Shown here in pieces: positions 35,604 to 44,135 of a stretch of DNA of 64,000 nt. Both the position numbers and the translations under genes were made by a program. The number at the start of each line of letters is the position of its first letter. Within the stretch, counting starts at the first letter, position 1. A model generated the notes under the pieces. That model was not told the DNA's origin and searched no databases. It saw nothing but the letters and a program-made list of their open reading frames with translations. The stretch is from Natronosalvus caseinilyticus. GTDB lineage: Archaea > Halobacteriota > Halobacteria > Halobacteriales > Natrialbaceae. Location of the stretch: contig NZ_CP071596.1 in NCBI RefSeq assembly GCF_017357105.1, positions 1,798,001 through 1,862,000 of the forward strand, in the 5' to 3' direction.

Positions 35604-36752
35604 ATGGTCGCCGCTGTTCGCCCGCTCCAGGCGCTTCGCCCGGAGCCGCTCCTTTCCATCCAGGAGACGTACCTCTCGACGCTCGAGGCGCAACTGCTGG
35701 CGACCGTCGTCGTCGTACTCGGGGTCATTCTCGGCTTCTGGCTCGCCCGCCTGGGCCACCCCTCCCTTCGACGCCGCTACGGCGGCCAGGTCGCCGAAGC
35801 GACGACCGTCGCGGCGATAGGCGTGCTCGTCGCCGGTTCCGTTTACGCGCTCAGCGTCGTCTGGCACGTCACCTACGTCCTGGCGTACACGCTCGAGACG
35901 GCCCAGGTCGATCGATTCACGGCTGCCCAGCAACTCGTCACGGCGGCGCTGGTGGCCGTCGCGTACCTGGCGATCCGGTTCGTTAACCGTTCGATCGACA
36001 AACTCAGCGAGACCGACGCGATCACGACCCACCAGCGCGAAGTCGCCTACCACGTCACTGACGTTGCGATCGTGCTTGGGACCGCCTCGCTCATCCTCAC
36101 CATCTGGGGCGTGGACCTCACCAACATCTTCATCGGAGCCGGGGCGGTCACCGCAATCGTCGCGCTCACCGCTCGTCAAACGCTCGCCGCGATGCTCGCC
36201 GGGTTCATCCTGCTCTTCTCGCGGCCGTTTCGCGTCGGCGACTGGATCGAGGTCAACGACACGACCGGGATCGTCACCGACGTGACCGTCTTCAACACGA
36301 AAATACAGACGTTCACCGAGAAACACGTCCTCGTGCCGAACGACGAGATCACCGACAGCCAGCTGATCAACTACTCCGAGAACGACCAGCTCCGCGTCGA
36401 CGTCGAGATCGGCGTCGACTACGACACCGACCTCGAGCGGGCGCGAGCGGTCGTAGTCGACGCCGTCGAGGACCTCGAGGAGATCCGAACGAGCCCGGAC
36501 CCGCAGGTCGTCGCCAGGCGGTTCGGCGATTCGGCGATTGTCCTCGAACTCCAGGTCTGGATCGGCGACCCGACGATGCGTCGCCGGCTCGAGGCGCAGA
36601 CTGCGGCGATCGAGGCGGTGACGGAGCGATTCGAACGGGAAGGGATCGAGATTCCCTTCCCCCAGCGGGTCCACGCTCCGCGAGGCGACGACGGGTTCCC
36701 GATCACCGAGGGCTCACGCGAGGGGCTCGAGGTCGGTCAGCCGACGGATTGA
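35604..36752 (+). CDS. MscS-family mechanosensitive channel
   Basis: In the 382-residue protein, TM helices at about 25-50, 65-90, 110-127 and 150-172 precede the pore helix. The pore region reads IFIGAGAVTAIVALTARQTLAAM, with the Ala/Gly packing used in MscS, and FILLFSRPFRVGDWIEV begins the beta domain. The cytoplasmic cage contains VPNDEITDSQLINYS and the C-terminal GIEIPFPQRVHAP. The channel opens under membrane tension to release solutes during hypo-osmotic shock. It sits in the cytoplasmic membrane. Confidence 0.92.
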   Translation: MVAAVRPLQALRPEPLLSIQETYLSTLEAQLLATVVVVLGVILGFWLARLGHPSLRRRYGGQVAEATTVAAIGVLVAGSVYALSVVWHVTYVLAYTLETAQVDRFTAAQQLVTAALVAVAYLAIRFVNRSIDKLSETDAITTHQREVAYHVTDVAIVLGTASLILTIWGVDLTNIFIGAGAVTAIVALTARQTLAAMLAGFILLFSRPFRVGDWIEVNDTTGIVTDVTVFNTKIQTFTEKHVLVPNDEITDSQLINYSENDQLRVDVEIGVDYDTDLERARAVVVDAVEDLEEIRTSPDPQVVARRFGDSAIVLELQVWIGDPTMRRRLEAQTAAIEAVTERFEREGIEIPFPQRVHAPRGDDGFPITEGSREGLEVGQPTD

Positions 36753-36766
36753 GTTCTCGACCATGA

Positions 36767-37858
36767 TCACTTGCCGACGGCCCGCCGGTACTGCACCGGC
36801 CACTCGGGGCCCTCGATCCCCAGGTCGTCGGCCCACCGAAGCGGGAAGTATGGATCGCGCAGGAACTCGCGAGCGACCAGCACCAGGTCGGCGCGCTCGT
36901 TTCGAACGAGGGCGTCGGCCTGCTCGGCCCGCGTGATTCCACCGACGGTGCCCACCGCGACGTCGTCGCCGACGGCCTCGTCGATGCCCTCCGCGAGGGG
37001 CACCTGGTAGTTCGGCCCCGACGGCCCCTGCTGGTCGGGATGGATCCCGCCGGAACTGACGTCGATCAGGTCGACGTCGAGGTCCGCGAGGTCGGCAGCG
37101 AGGCGCTTCGACTGCTCGAGGTCCCACGAGTCCCGGTTGGGGAGCCAGTCAGTGCCAGAGATGCGGACGAACACGGGACGGTCGTCGGGCCACACCTCCC
37201 GGACCGCCGCGGTCGCCTCCCGGACGATCCGGGTCCGGTTCTCGTAGCTGCCGCCGTAGTCGTCCTCGCGGCGGTTCGTCACCGGCGAGAGGAACTGGTG
37301 GAGCAGGTAGCCGTGGGCGGCGTGGACCTCCACAACCTCGAAACCGGCCTCGAGCGACCGTTTCGCGCTCTCGCGGAAGGCGTCGATCACGGCCTCGACG
37401 TCCTCGGTGGTGGCTCGGCGCATCGCCTCGGGTTCGTGCTCGAACGGGTACGCCTCGGGCGAAGGCGACAGGACTTCCCAGCCGCCGTCTGCGAGCGAAA
37501 CGGGGACGTTCCCCTCCCAGGGCTGGTTCTTGCTGGCCTTGTGGCCGGCGTGGGCGAGCTGGATCGCCGGCACCGATCCCTGCGACTTCAGGAACGAGGT
37601 GACCGGCTCGAGCGCCTTCGCGTGTTCGTCGCTCCAGATGCCCAGGTCGTGCGTCGAGATGCGCCCGCGGGCCTCGACGGCCGTCGCCTCGGCCATCACC
37701 AGCCCCGCACCGCCGACGGCCCGACTGCCGAGGTGGACGCGGTGCCACTCCCGCGCCAGGCCGTCGTTCGGCGAGGAGTACTGGCACATCGGCGAGACGG
37801 CGATTCGGTTGGGGATCTCGAGGTCGCGAAGCCGCAGTGGCGAGAACAGGTTCGTCAT
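36767..37858 (-). CDS. OYE-family NADH:flavin oxidoreductase (YqjM-like)
   Basis: The (beta/alpha)8 flavoenzyme has 363 residues. LRDLEIPNRIAVSPMCQYSS starts the barrel with the Cys that is characteristic of YqjM-type ene-reductases. IQLAHAGHKAS, HAAHGYLLHQFLSP and RREDDYGGSYENRTR supply the FMN and substrate site, and the catalytic HAAH is intact. The C-terminal arm ends in QYRRAVGK. Such enzymes reduce activated alkenes with NAD(P)H. ATG at 37858 is used because homology starts with MTNLFSPL. It converges with the MscS gene. Confidence 0.92.
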   Translation of the reverse strand: MTNLFSPLRLRDLEIPNRIAVSPMCQYSSPNDGLAREWHRVHLGSRAVGGAGLVMAEATAVEARGRISTHDLGIWSDEHAKALEPVTSFLKSQGSVPAIQLAHAGHKASKNQPWEGNVPVSLADGGWEVLSPSPEAYPFEHEPEAMRRATTEDVEAVIDAFRESAKRSLEAGFEVVEVHAAHGYLLHQFLSPVTNRREDDYGGSYENRTRIVREATAAVREVWPDDRPVFVRISGTDWLPNRDSWDLEQSKRLAADLADLDVDLIDVSSGGIHPDQQGPSGPNYQVPLAEGIDEAVGDDVAVGTVGGITRAEQADALVRNERADLVLVAREFLRDPYFPLRWADDLGIEGPEWPVQYRRAVGK

Positions 37859-38091
37859 CGAGCGAAGAGACGAGTTCGATGCGGAAAACCGACCCGACGA
37901 GCGACGTCCTTGCCGCAATCGAGGATCCGCGTTCGAATCTATTCGGGGTCGTCGGTTCGCTCGAGGGGAACGTCGTCCGGGAAACTCGGAGTGTACCACC
38001 CTACTATACTTTCTGTATCATTGGTGCACGTGGAACGCGACCGCCAACCGTTCCTCCCAACAGTAATACGCTTCGCCCGAGCACCACGCGT

Positions 38092-38922
38092 ATGGACTGG
38101 AATCACCGCGACGCCTTCGGAACCGAACGCCCAATTTGCGGAATGATCCACCTTCCGGCGCTCCCCGGATCGCCGGGCTACGGGGGAAGCCGCGAGGCGA
38201 TTCGCACTCGTGCGCTCGAGGACGCCGCCACGCTCGAGGCCGGCGGCGTCGACGGCATCGTCGTCGAGAACTTCGGCGATTCGCCGTTTTACCCCGACGA
38301 GGTGCCGACCCACACCGTCGCCGAAATGACGGCCATCGTGACGACGGTCACGAGCGCAGTCGACGTTCCGGTCGGCGTCAACGTCCTCCGAAACGACGCC
38401 GAGGCCGCCCTCTCGGTCGCCGCGGCGGCGGGGGCGTCGTTCGTCCGGGTCAACGTCCACGTCGGTGCCGCGACGACGGACCAGGGCATCGTCGAGGGCC
38501 GAGCGCACGAGACGGTCCGGCTCCGCGACCGGCTCGAGGCCGACGTGGCCATCCTCGCGGACGTGGACGTCAAGCACGCGACGCCTCTCGGGGAGGCGGG
38601 GTTGGCACAGACCGCCCTCGAGACGGCGGTCCGTGGACGGGCTGACGGGCTAATCGTCTCCGGGGCTGGCACCGGACAGACCACGTCGCTCGAGGACCTG
38701 GAGCGGGTGGCCGAGGCGGTGTCGACGGTCGACCGCGAGGTGTCGATACCGGTGTTCGTCGGCAGCGGCGTCACCTCCGAATCGATCGACGACGCCTTTT
38801 CGGTCGGCGCGGACGGCGCCATCGTCGGCACGGCGTTGAAAGAAGGCGGGGAGACGACGAACCGCGTCTCCCGGGAGCGAGTGGAAGCGTTGATGGAGGC
38901 GGCTCGAGCGGCGGAGCCGTAG
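38092..38922 (+). CDS. BtpA/SgcQ-family protein
   Basis: The protein of 276 residues shows the TIM-barrel pattern of BtpA: MIHLPALPGSPGYGG near the start, DAATLEAGGVDGIVVENFGDSPF, and VNVHVGAATTDQGIVEGRAHE. Also present are ADVDVKHATPLGE and the phosphate-site GSGVTSESID-IVGTALKEGG. BtpA was linked to photosystem I biogenesis in cyanobacteria; archaeal members are of unknown substrate. The ATG at 38092 follows an AT-rich ACAGTAATAC. It is alone on its strand between two minus-strand genes. Confidence 0.88.
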   Translation: MDWNHRDAFGTERPICGMIHLPALPGSPGYGGSREAIRTRALEDAATLEAGGVDGIVVENFGDSPFYPDEVPTHTVAEMTAIVTTVTSAVDVPVGVNVLRNDAEAALSVAAAAGASFVRVNVHVGAATTDQGIVEGRAHETVRLRDRLEADVAILADVDVKHATPLGEAGLAQTALETAVRGRADGLIVSGAGTGQTTSLEDLERVAEAVSTVDREVSIPVFVGSGVTSESIDDAFSVGADGAIVGTALKEGGETTNRVSRERVEALMEAARAAEP

Positions 38923-38948
38923 CCTTCGAGGATCGGGTCTCGAGTTTT

Positions 38949-38991
38949 CGGATCTCAGTCTCGACGCTTGAGTTCCGGATCTCAGTCTCGA
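38949..38991. repeat. 16-bp direct repeat, 27-bp period
   Basis: CGGATCTCAGTCTCGA occurs at 38949-38964 and again at 38976-38991 in the gap after the BtpA gene. TCGAG/CTCGA words continue around it. It may be a slippage product; no function is suggested. Confidence 0.5.
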
Positions 38992-39069
38992 GGTTCGAGG
39001 CTCGACCGTCGAATTGCTGCTCGAAAACAGCTCGCAAGGGCCGTCAGGAAAGCTCGAGGCGATCACCAA

Positions 39070-39582
39070 CTACCGATCCACGTCCCCTCGAGCGTCGACC
39101 GGTTCGGAACCGTCGGTCCTACCGGTTCGCGAGCCCCCGCCCGAATCGAGCGCCAGCAACGTCGAGATTCGTGCGTTCTCCTTGATCCGAATACCCCCTG
39201 CCGGGACCGAGAGCGGGAGCAATGGGAGGTGCGAGAACACGTGGACGGTCGGATGCGAGCCCCCTCGAGCCAGCAACTCGTGGCGGGGCTGGAGAACCAG
39301 CGGTCCGTCGTCCTCGGCACCCGTCAGGAACTCGTTGTACTGGATGACGTACTGGCCGCCCTCGAGGGTCCACCACTCGTACTCGTCGTCCGGGTTTCGC
39401 GGCTCCGTACCGACCGGCTCGAGGTCGGCGTCCTCGAGTTCGTCGCCCCCGAAGTCCAGGCGACCGGGGCCGGCGACCTCGTAGACGGCGGCCACCGTGA
39501 GGTCGACGCCGTGGTCGTGGACCTGTTCGGGCTCGTACACCAGGTTGTCGACGAACGGTAACACGTCGTGTTCGACGGACAT
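39070..39582 (-). CDS. dCTP deaminase/dUTPase-superfamily protein
   Basis: The 170-residue protein has the dUTPase-like fold. YEPEQVHDHGVDLTVAAVYEV contains the HGVDLT motif of the nucleotide site, followed by RLDFGGDELEDAD, EWWTLEGGQYVIQYNEFL and SVPAGGIRIKENARIST. The family hydrolyses dUTP or deaminates dCTP to keep uracil out of DNA. Haloarchaeal genomes carry a distinct short version annotated as dUTPase, which this resembles. Which reaction it performs cannot be told from this sequence. Confidence 0.75.
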   Translation of the reverse strand: MSVEHDVLPFVDNLVYEPEQVHDHGVDLTVAAVYEVAGPGRLDFGGDELEDADLEPVGTEPRNPDDEYEWWTLEGGQYVIQYNEFLTGAEDDGPLVLQPRHELLARGGSHPTVHVFSHLPLLPLSVPAGGIRIKENARISTLLALDSGGGSRTGRTDGSEPVDARGDVDR

Positions 39583-39678
39583 ACTGGTCGAGGCAACGGT
39601 CCCGGAGGTGAAAAAGCGTGGTGTCTCGAATCACGGGTGGGCGCTCGAGTCGCGGAAACCAACCCCGTCGCTCAGTGA

Positions 39679-41058
39679 TCAGTAGACGTACTCGTCCTCG
39701 CGCAACTGGACGTACTTCCCGTTTCGGTACTTGAACTTGCGCCGCTTGTACGCCGCCAGGATCTTCGCACCGCCGACGCCAGCCGTAAACTTCCTGTCCA
39801 GAATGGAGCCGTTACCGCTGCTCGAGCCCTGCATCCCGCTGATGACGTCAAACGCCCAGTCCCAGTCGTCCGGTTCATAGTCCTTGACGATGTCCGCGAA
39901 CGCGACGTTTCGGAGGAGCTCGTCGCCGATCGCTCGCTTCCAGACCTCGTTGTAGTGTTCGAGACCGTCCGTCGCCGCCAGCCGACCGGCGATCTTGCCC
40001 GTGCGAACGGCGACGTGGTAGCCGCCCTCGTGGAACGCCGAGGTCGTCCCCATCGCGCCGCCCGCGACGGCGATGTTCGCACCCACGGGGGACTCGATCG
40101 GCCGCGTCGACGAAATTGGATACGTTTCGGTTCCCTTCGACTTCCCGCGGTTCTCGACGATCGGGATGTCTTCCTCGATATCGTACTCGTCGCCGTACTC
40201 CTGCTCGAGCAGACGGCGGATGTACTCCGCGCCGGTCGGGATCTTGTCGTCCGAGGGCCGCAGGAGCTTGTACGACTCCGGGTGAGCGACGTCTGCGAGG
40301 TCCATCCCGATGGGCATCGTCAGGCCGACGCGGGCGACGGTGCCGTCGTTGGGGAAGATCCACGGGTACGCGGTCTCGCCGGGCATGTAGCCCCACCAGA
40401 ACTTGAGGGTGTCCTCGAACTCGGCGAACAGTTCCTCGGGGAACTCGCGGTACTGCTGGTAGGCGATGTGGTTCGCCTTCGGGGGCGAGAGGTAGTCGGA
40501 GACGCTCTTGCCCACCAGAAATTGATCCAGCGCGTTCAGCGTGATCCGGCGCTGTGGCCCGTCGGCGAGGACGACGTGGCTCGCCTCGAGTTCGTCCCCG
40601 TTCGAGAGCGTCAGGGTGTGGACCGGCTCGCCCGAGAGGTCGCTCTCGAGGTTCTTGACACCCGTCCCGACGCGCATGTCGGCCCCCGCGTCCGCGGCGC
40701 GCTCGTGGAGCCAGTCGTCCATCCGGGCGCGGTGGAAGGTGTAGCCGAACTTGGGGTATCGGGCCTCTATGCCCGTCGTCTCGAGGCGAATCTTCGTCGT
40801 GGGGCCGACGAACTCCGTCCCCTCGAGTTCCCGGAGGATCACCTCGTCGGGAATCTCCTCGTAGTCGAAGTCCATGATGTCGATCCAGTAGTCGAGCATC
40901 CCCGCGGCGTCGGTCGAGTCCGGACCGAGGCCCTCTCGATCCTCTCGAGGGACGCCCTGTTCGAACAGGACCGTCTCGGCGCCGTGGGCGGCGGCCCGTT
41001 CGGCCGCCGATGCTCCCGCGGGCCCACCGCCGACGATCGCAACGTCAACGCGTTCCAT
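39679..41058 (-). CDS. FAD-dependent oxidoreductase, geranylgeranyl reductase family
   Basis: The 459-residue protein has an N-terminal FAD-binding GGGPAGASAAERAA, a central HRARMDDWLHERA helix and a second FAD motif IAVAGGAMGTTSAFHEGGYHVAVRTGK near residue 350. The family reduces the double bonds of geranylgeranyl chains in archaeal membrane lipids and related isoprenoids with NADPH or ferredoxin. The C-terminal basic stretch (KRRKFKYRNGKY) may favour membrane contact. It may act on archaeol precursors, quinones or carotenoid tails. Confidence 0.85.
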   Translation of the reverse strand: MERVDVAIVGGGPAGASAAERAAAHGAETVLFEQGVPREDREGLGPDSTDAAGMLDYWIDIMDFDYEEIPDEVILRELEGTEFVGPTTKIRLETTGIEARYPKFGYTFHRARMDDWLHERAADAGADMRVGTGVKNLESDLSGEPVHTLTLSNGDELEASHVVLADGPQRRITLNALDQFLVGKSVSDYLSPPKANHIAYQQYREFPEELFAEFEDTLKFWWGYMPGETAYPWIFPNDGTVARVGLTMPIGMDLADVAHPESYKLLRPSDDKIPTGAEYIRRLLEQEYGDEYDIEEDIPIVENRGKSKGTETYPISSTRPIESPVGANIAVAGGAMGTTSAFHEGGYHVAVRTGKIAGRLAATDGLEHYNEVWKRAIGDELLRNVAFADIVKDYEPDDWDWAFDVISGMQGSSSGNGSILDRKFTAGVGGAKILAAYKRRKFKYRNGKYVQLREDEYVY

Positions 41059-41197
41059 ATAGCGTTGGGACTCAGCGACCCCTATTAAAGTGCCTGAAAG
41101 TCGCTGCGACGAGACGATTCGACTCGAGTCGGTGCCAATCGACGATCACCAGCCCCCACGGCACAAGACAGACGTTGCCTCGAGCCCAATTCCGGAT

Positions 41198-41608
41198 ATG
41201 ACTGACCCGACGGCAGGCGACGTAGGCGAAACGGCCGACGCTGGCGAGACAGCGGCGTCGAGCGACCAGGCAGCCGAACGCCTGGCACGCCCCGTTTCCC
41301 TCGAGAACGAGGCCGACCTCGAGGCGTTCGTCGCGGATCACGAACGCGCACTCGTCGAGTTCTATACGGCGGGGTGTTCGATGTGCGACGCGATGGTCCC
41401 CGTCCTCGGAGGCGTCGCTCGAGCGACCGACGTCGCCATTGGCACGATCAATCCGCGGGACGACCCGCCGCTGATCGAGCGATTCGACGTCCGGAGTGTG
41501 CCGTTGCTGGTCGCGTTCGTCGACGGCGAACCCACTGCTCGGCACGCTGATGGATTCGTTCCCGCCGAGGAGCTCACCGAGTGGCTCGAGTCGGAGACTG
41601 ATCAGTAG
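41198..41608 (+). CDS. Thioredoxin-like protein
   Basis: The protein of 136 residues has a thioredoxin fold with active site CSMC in EFYTAGCSMCDAMVP, cis-proline region VRSVPLLVAF and an acidic N-terminal extension of about 50 residues. The ATG at 41198 is chosen because the acidic extension begins there. It probably acts in cytosolic thiol-disulfide exchange. It is divergent from the geranylgeranyl-reductase-family gene. Confidence 0.85.
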   Translation: MTDPTAGDVGETADAGETAASSDQAAERLARPVSLENEADLEAFVADHERALVEFYTAGCSMCDAMVPVLGGVARATDVAIGTINPRDDPPLIERFDVRSVPLLVAFVDGEPTARHADGFVPAEELTEWLESETDQ

Positions 41609-41766
41609 CGTTCCGTCGGTCACCTCGAGGACGGTGGACGGTTGTGTGTCAATATAGTCTGAACCGTCAGTTCGGCTCCGTACCCGTTTACCAGCCGCAG
41701 GCCAATAGTATACAAATTATAGCATTTACAAACTCGTTCGGAGACCCGGTCGTCGAATTACCTTGC

Positions 41767-42177
41767 TCACCGTACGACGGTAACCGGTATCGGGGCTCGA
41801 CGAACGACCTTCTCGGCCACGCTCCCGAGCAGCACGCGCGAGACGCCCTGGTGACCGTGACTGCCGACGATAATGTGGTCGACGGCGTTGTCCTCGGCGA
41901 ATTCGACGATCTCTCGAGCAGGGTCGCCGACGGCGGTCTCGATTCGGAACTCGACGTCTTCCTCGTCGAGTAGCAGTCTGAGTTCCTCGGAGACTTCCGG
42001 CGCCTCCTCGTCCGCTTCGAACTGCTCTTTGAGGAGGTTGTAGCCGGCGCCCGTGAAGCCGTCGGCGAGTTCGACGATGCGCAGGAGAATAATCTCCTCG
42101 TCGGCGTGTTTGCGAACCGCGTGTTCGACCGCCTCCTGTGCGGGGTCCGAGCCGTCGTAGGCGACGAGAATTGCCAT
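41767..42177 (-). CDS. Universal stress protein (UspA family)
   Basis: The 136-residue single UspA domain has a start strand AILVAYDGSDPAQEAVEHAV. An ATP-binding G-2x-G-9x-G-S pattern lies in HIIVGSHGHQGVSRVLLGSVAEKV (about 104-127), and the C-terminal strand is PIPVTVV. It is an ATP-binding, cytosolic protein of stress-related but undefined function. The acidic insert DEEAPEVSEEL is usual in haloarchaea. It lies downstream of elp3 on the same strand after a 138-bp gap. Confidence 0.92.
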   Translation of the reverse strand: MAILVAYDGSDPAQEAVEHAVRKHADEEIILLRIVELADGFTGAGYNLLKEQFEADEEAPEVSEELRLLLDEEDVEFRIETAVGDPAREIVEFAEDNAVDHIIVGSHGHQGVSRVLLGSVAEKVVRRAPIPVTVVR

Positions 42178-42315
42178 ACGTGGACTCGACGGCGAGCGCT
42201 AATAAATGTCGGTACGGCACACGCTCGAGAGCGAGAATCGGGCGACACGCGCTCGAGTTCAGGTTCGAGCGCTGAACGCTGGGCGCTGAACACTGAACGC
42301 TGTACAATCGACCAG

Positions 42316-43977
42316 CTAGAACCGCTTGCTCACGTACGGCCCGTCCTGGTGGTACCCCAGCTTGTTCCGGTAGTACTCCCGCGCGCCGATGCCCGAGATG
42401 ACGCTGATCTTGTCGTAGCCCGCGTCGGCCGCCAGTTCCTCGGCGCGGGTCATCAACCGGCGGCCGTACCCTTGGTGTTGGTGCTGGTCGCCCTCGCTCG
42501 CGTCGCCCACCGACACTTCGCTGCCGTAGACGTGCAGTTCGCGCACGAGGGCCGCGTTCTCGAGTTCCGGTCTCACGGGATCGTTGGGGAACCGGAGCCG
42601 GCAGAAGCCGATCAGGAGGTCCTGCTGGAAGTCCTCGATCGAAATGAAGTGCTCGGTGCCGCCACAGACCTCGTAGGTCATCACGTCGAGATCGATCTCC
42701 TCGGGTTCGGCGTCGTTCATGCCCACCTCCCGACAGCGGATACAGTCGCAGGTCCAGCCGTGCTCGTCCATCCGCTGGCGAGCCAGTTGGCGGAGGTTCG
42801 ACTTCCAGACGCCGGCGTCGATGAAGTCCGCCGGAATGTCCCGCTGGACGCGCTGGAGGCGGGTGTACCGGGGGATCATGTCCTTGATCTCCGCGACCAG
42901 GTCGGCGGCCTCCTCGTTGGTCAGCGGCTCGTACTCGTCGTTGTGCCACCAGTCGTAGGTCGCCGTCCCGCGAACCACGAGCGTGGGGTAGATCTTGAGG
43001 TAGTCCGGGCGCCACTGGGTGGATTCGAACAGTTCCCGGAAGTCCTCGAGGCACATCTCTTTGCTCATCCCGGGCTGGCCCGGCATCATGTGGAAGCCGA
43101 CCTTGAACGCCGAGTCCCGGAGTCGTCGGTTGGCGTCGATGGAGTCCTGGGTGCCGTGGCCGCGGTGCATCTCGCGGTTGATGCGCTCGAAGGTGGTCTG
43201 GACGCCGACCTCGACCTTCGTCCCGCCGAGATCGAGCATCCGGTCGATCTGCTCGGGGTCACACCAGTCGGGCTTGGTCTCGAAGGTCGTCCCGATGTTG
43301 CGGACGTCGTTGGTCTCGTTCTCGGCGATCACGTCCTCGAGGTAGCGGAACTCGTAGTCCTCTCGGTCCTGAGCGAAACTCTCGCCCTCTGCCGGCTCCG
43401 GATCCTTCTCGACGTCGTAGTCGTTCATCGCCTCGAGGGCGCGCTTGACGAACCACTCCTGGTAGTCGTGGCTGCGGGCGGTCATCGTCCCACCCATCAG
43501 GATGAGTTCGACCTTATCGACGGGGTGACCAATCTCGCGCAACTGCTCGAGGCGCAGGGTGACCTGACCGTAGGGGTCGTAGTCGTTCTGGACGCCGCGG
43601 GCGGCGGCGGGTTCCTGGCCGGTGTAACTCTGGGAACTCGAGAACTCCGAGTCCGGCCCGCCGGGACAGTAGAGACACTTCCCGTGCGGGCAGCGCTCGG
43701 GGCTGGTCATGATCGCGACGGGGGAGACGCCCGAGGCGGTCCGGACGGGTTTGCGCCGGAGGAGGCCCTCGAGGTCCTCGCGGCGCTCGCTGGGGGCGAA
43801 GTCGAGGAGTTCGGAGTTCTTGGGCACCTTCGGTGCGGAGTGCTCCGAACAGACCTCGAGTTTGGCCTTCTCGACCTCTTCGCGTTCGATGTCGCCCTCG
43901 AGCAGTCGCTCGACGAGGGTTTCGCAGGCGCGCTCGAACGCGTCGGTTTCGGTCGGATCGGGCGTCTCGGTACTCAC
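42316..43977 (-). CDS. elp3: Elp3-type tRNA uridine-34 modification enzyme
   Basis: A 553-residue protein has a radical SAM domain with its iron-sulfur cluster cysteines C96, C101 and C104 (CPHGKCLYC). It continues with RLEQLREIGHPVDKVELILMGGT and KIYPTLVVRGTATYDWW, and has a C-terminal GNAT acetyltransferase domain (ISIEDFQQDLLIGFCRLR, GYGRRLMTRAEELA). Archaeal Elp3 carboxymethylates or acetylates wobble uridines in tRNA to tune decoding. The start is GTG at 43977 and the length is normal for the archaeal family. It is the only Elongator-type gene present, as usual in archaea. Confidence 0.95.
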   Translation of the reverse strand: MSTETPDPTETDAFERACETLVERLLEGDIEREEVEKAKLEVCSEHSAPKVPKNSELLDFAPSERREDLEGLLRRKPVRTASGVSPVAIMTSPERCPHGKCLYCPGGPDSEFSSSQSYTGQEPAAARGVQNDYDPYGQVTLRLEQLREIGHPVDKVELILMGGTMTARSHDYQEWFVKRALEAMNDYDVEKDPEPAEGESFAQDREDYEFRYLEDVIAENETNDVRNIGTTFETKPDWCDPEQIDRMLDLGGTKVEVGVQTTFERINREMHRGHGTQDSIDANRRLRDSAFKVGFHMMPGQPGMSKEMCLEDFRELFESTQWRPDYLKIYPTLVVRGTATYDWWHNDEYEPLTNEEAADLVAEIKDMIPRYTRLQRVQRDIPADFIDAGVWKSNLRQLARQRMDEHGWTCDCIRCREVGMNDAEPEEIDLDVMTYEVCGGTEHFISIEDFQQDLLIGFCRLRFPNDPVRPELENAALVRELHVYGSEVSVGDASEGDQHQHQGYGRRLMTRAEELAADAGYDKISVISGIGAREYYRNKLGYHQDGPYVSKRF

Positions 43978-44098
43978 TGGTAGGTACTGGTGCCCGTTCG
44001 TGAATAAGCGTGTCGAACTCTCGAGGGCGGAATCCCGGGCTCGAGGTCGCGGCCGAGGTCACGGCCGAAAACCCCGAGCCGAAACCCGAAAGGTAATC

Positions 44099-44105
44099 GT
44101 TTAAG
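44099..44105 (+). promoter_or_regulatory. TATA-like box of the mnh operon
   Basis: GTTTAAG at 44099-44105 lies about 31 bp before the ATG of mnhA at 44136, placing the predicted transcription start almost at the start codon. No other gene between elp3 and mnhA could supply a promoter. Confidence 0.4.
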
Positions 44106-44135
44106 GACGGCCTCGTCTTATCGTCGGCGTATCGC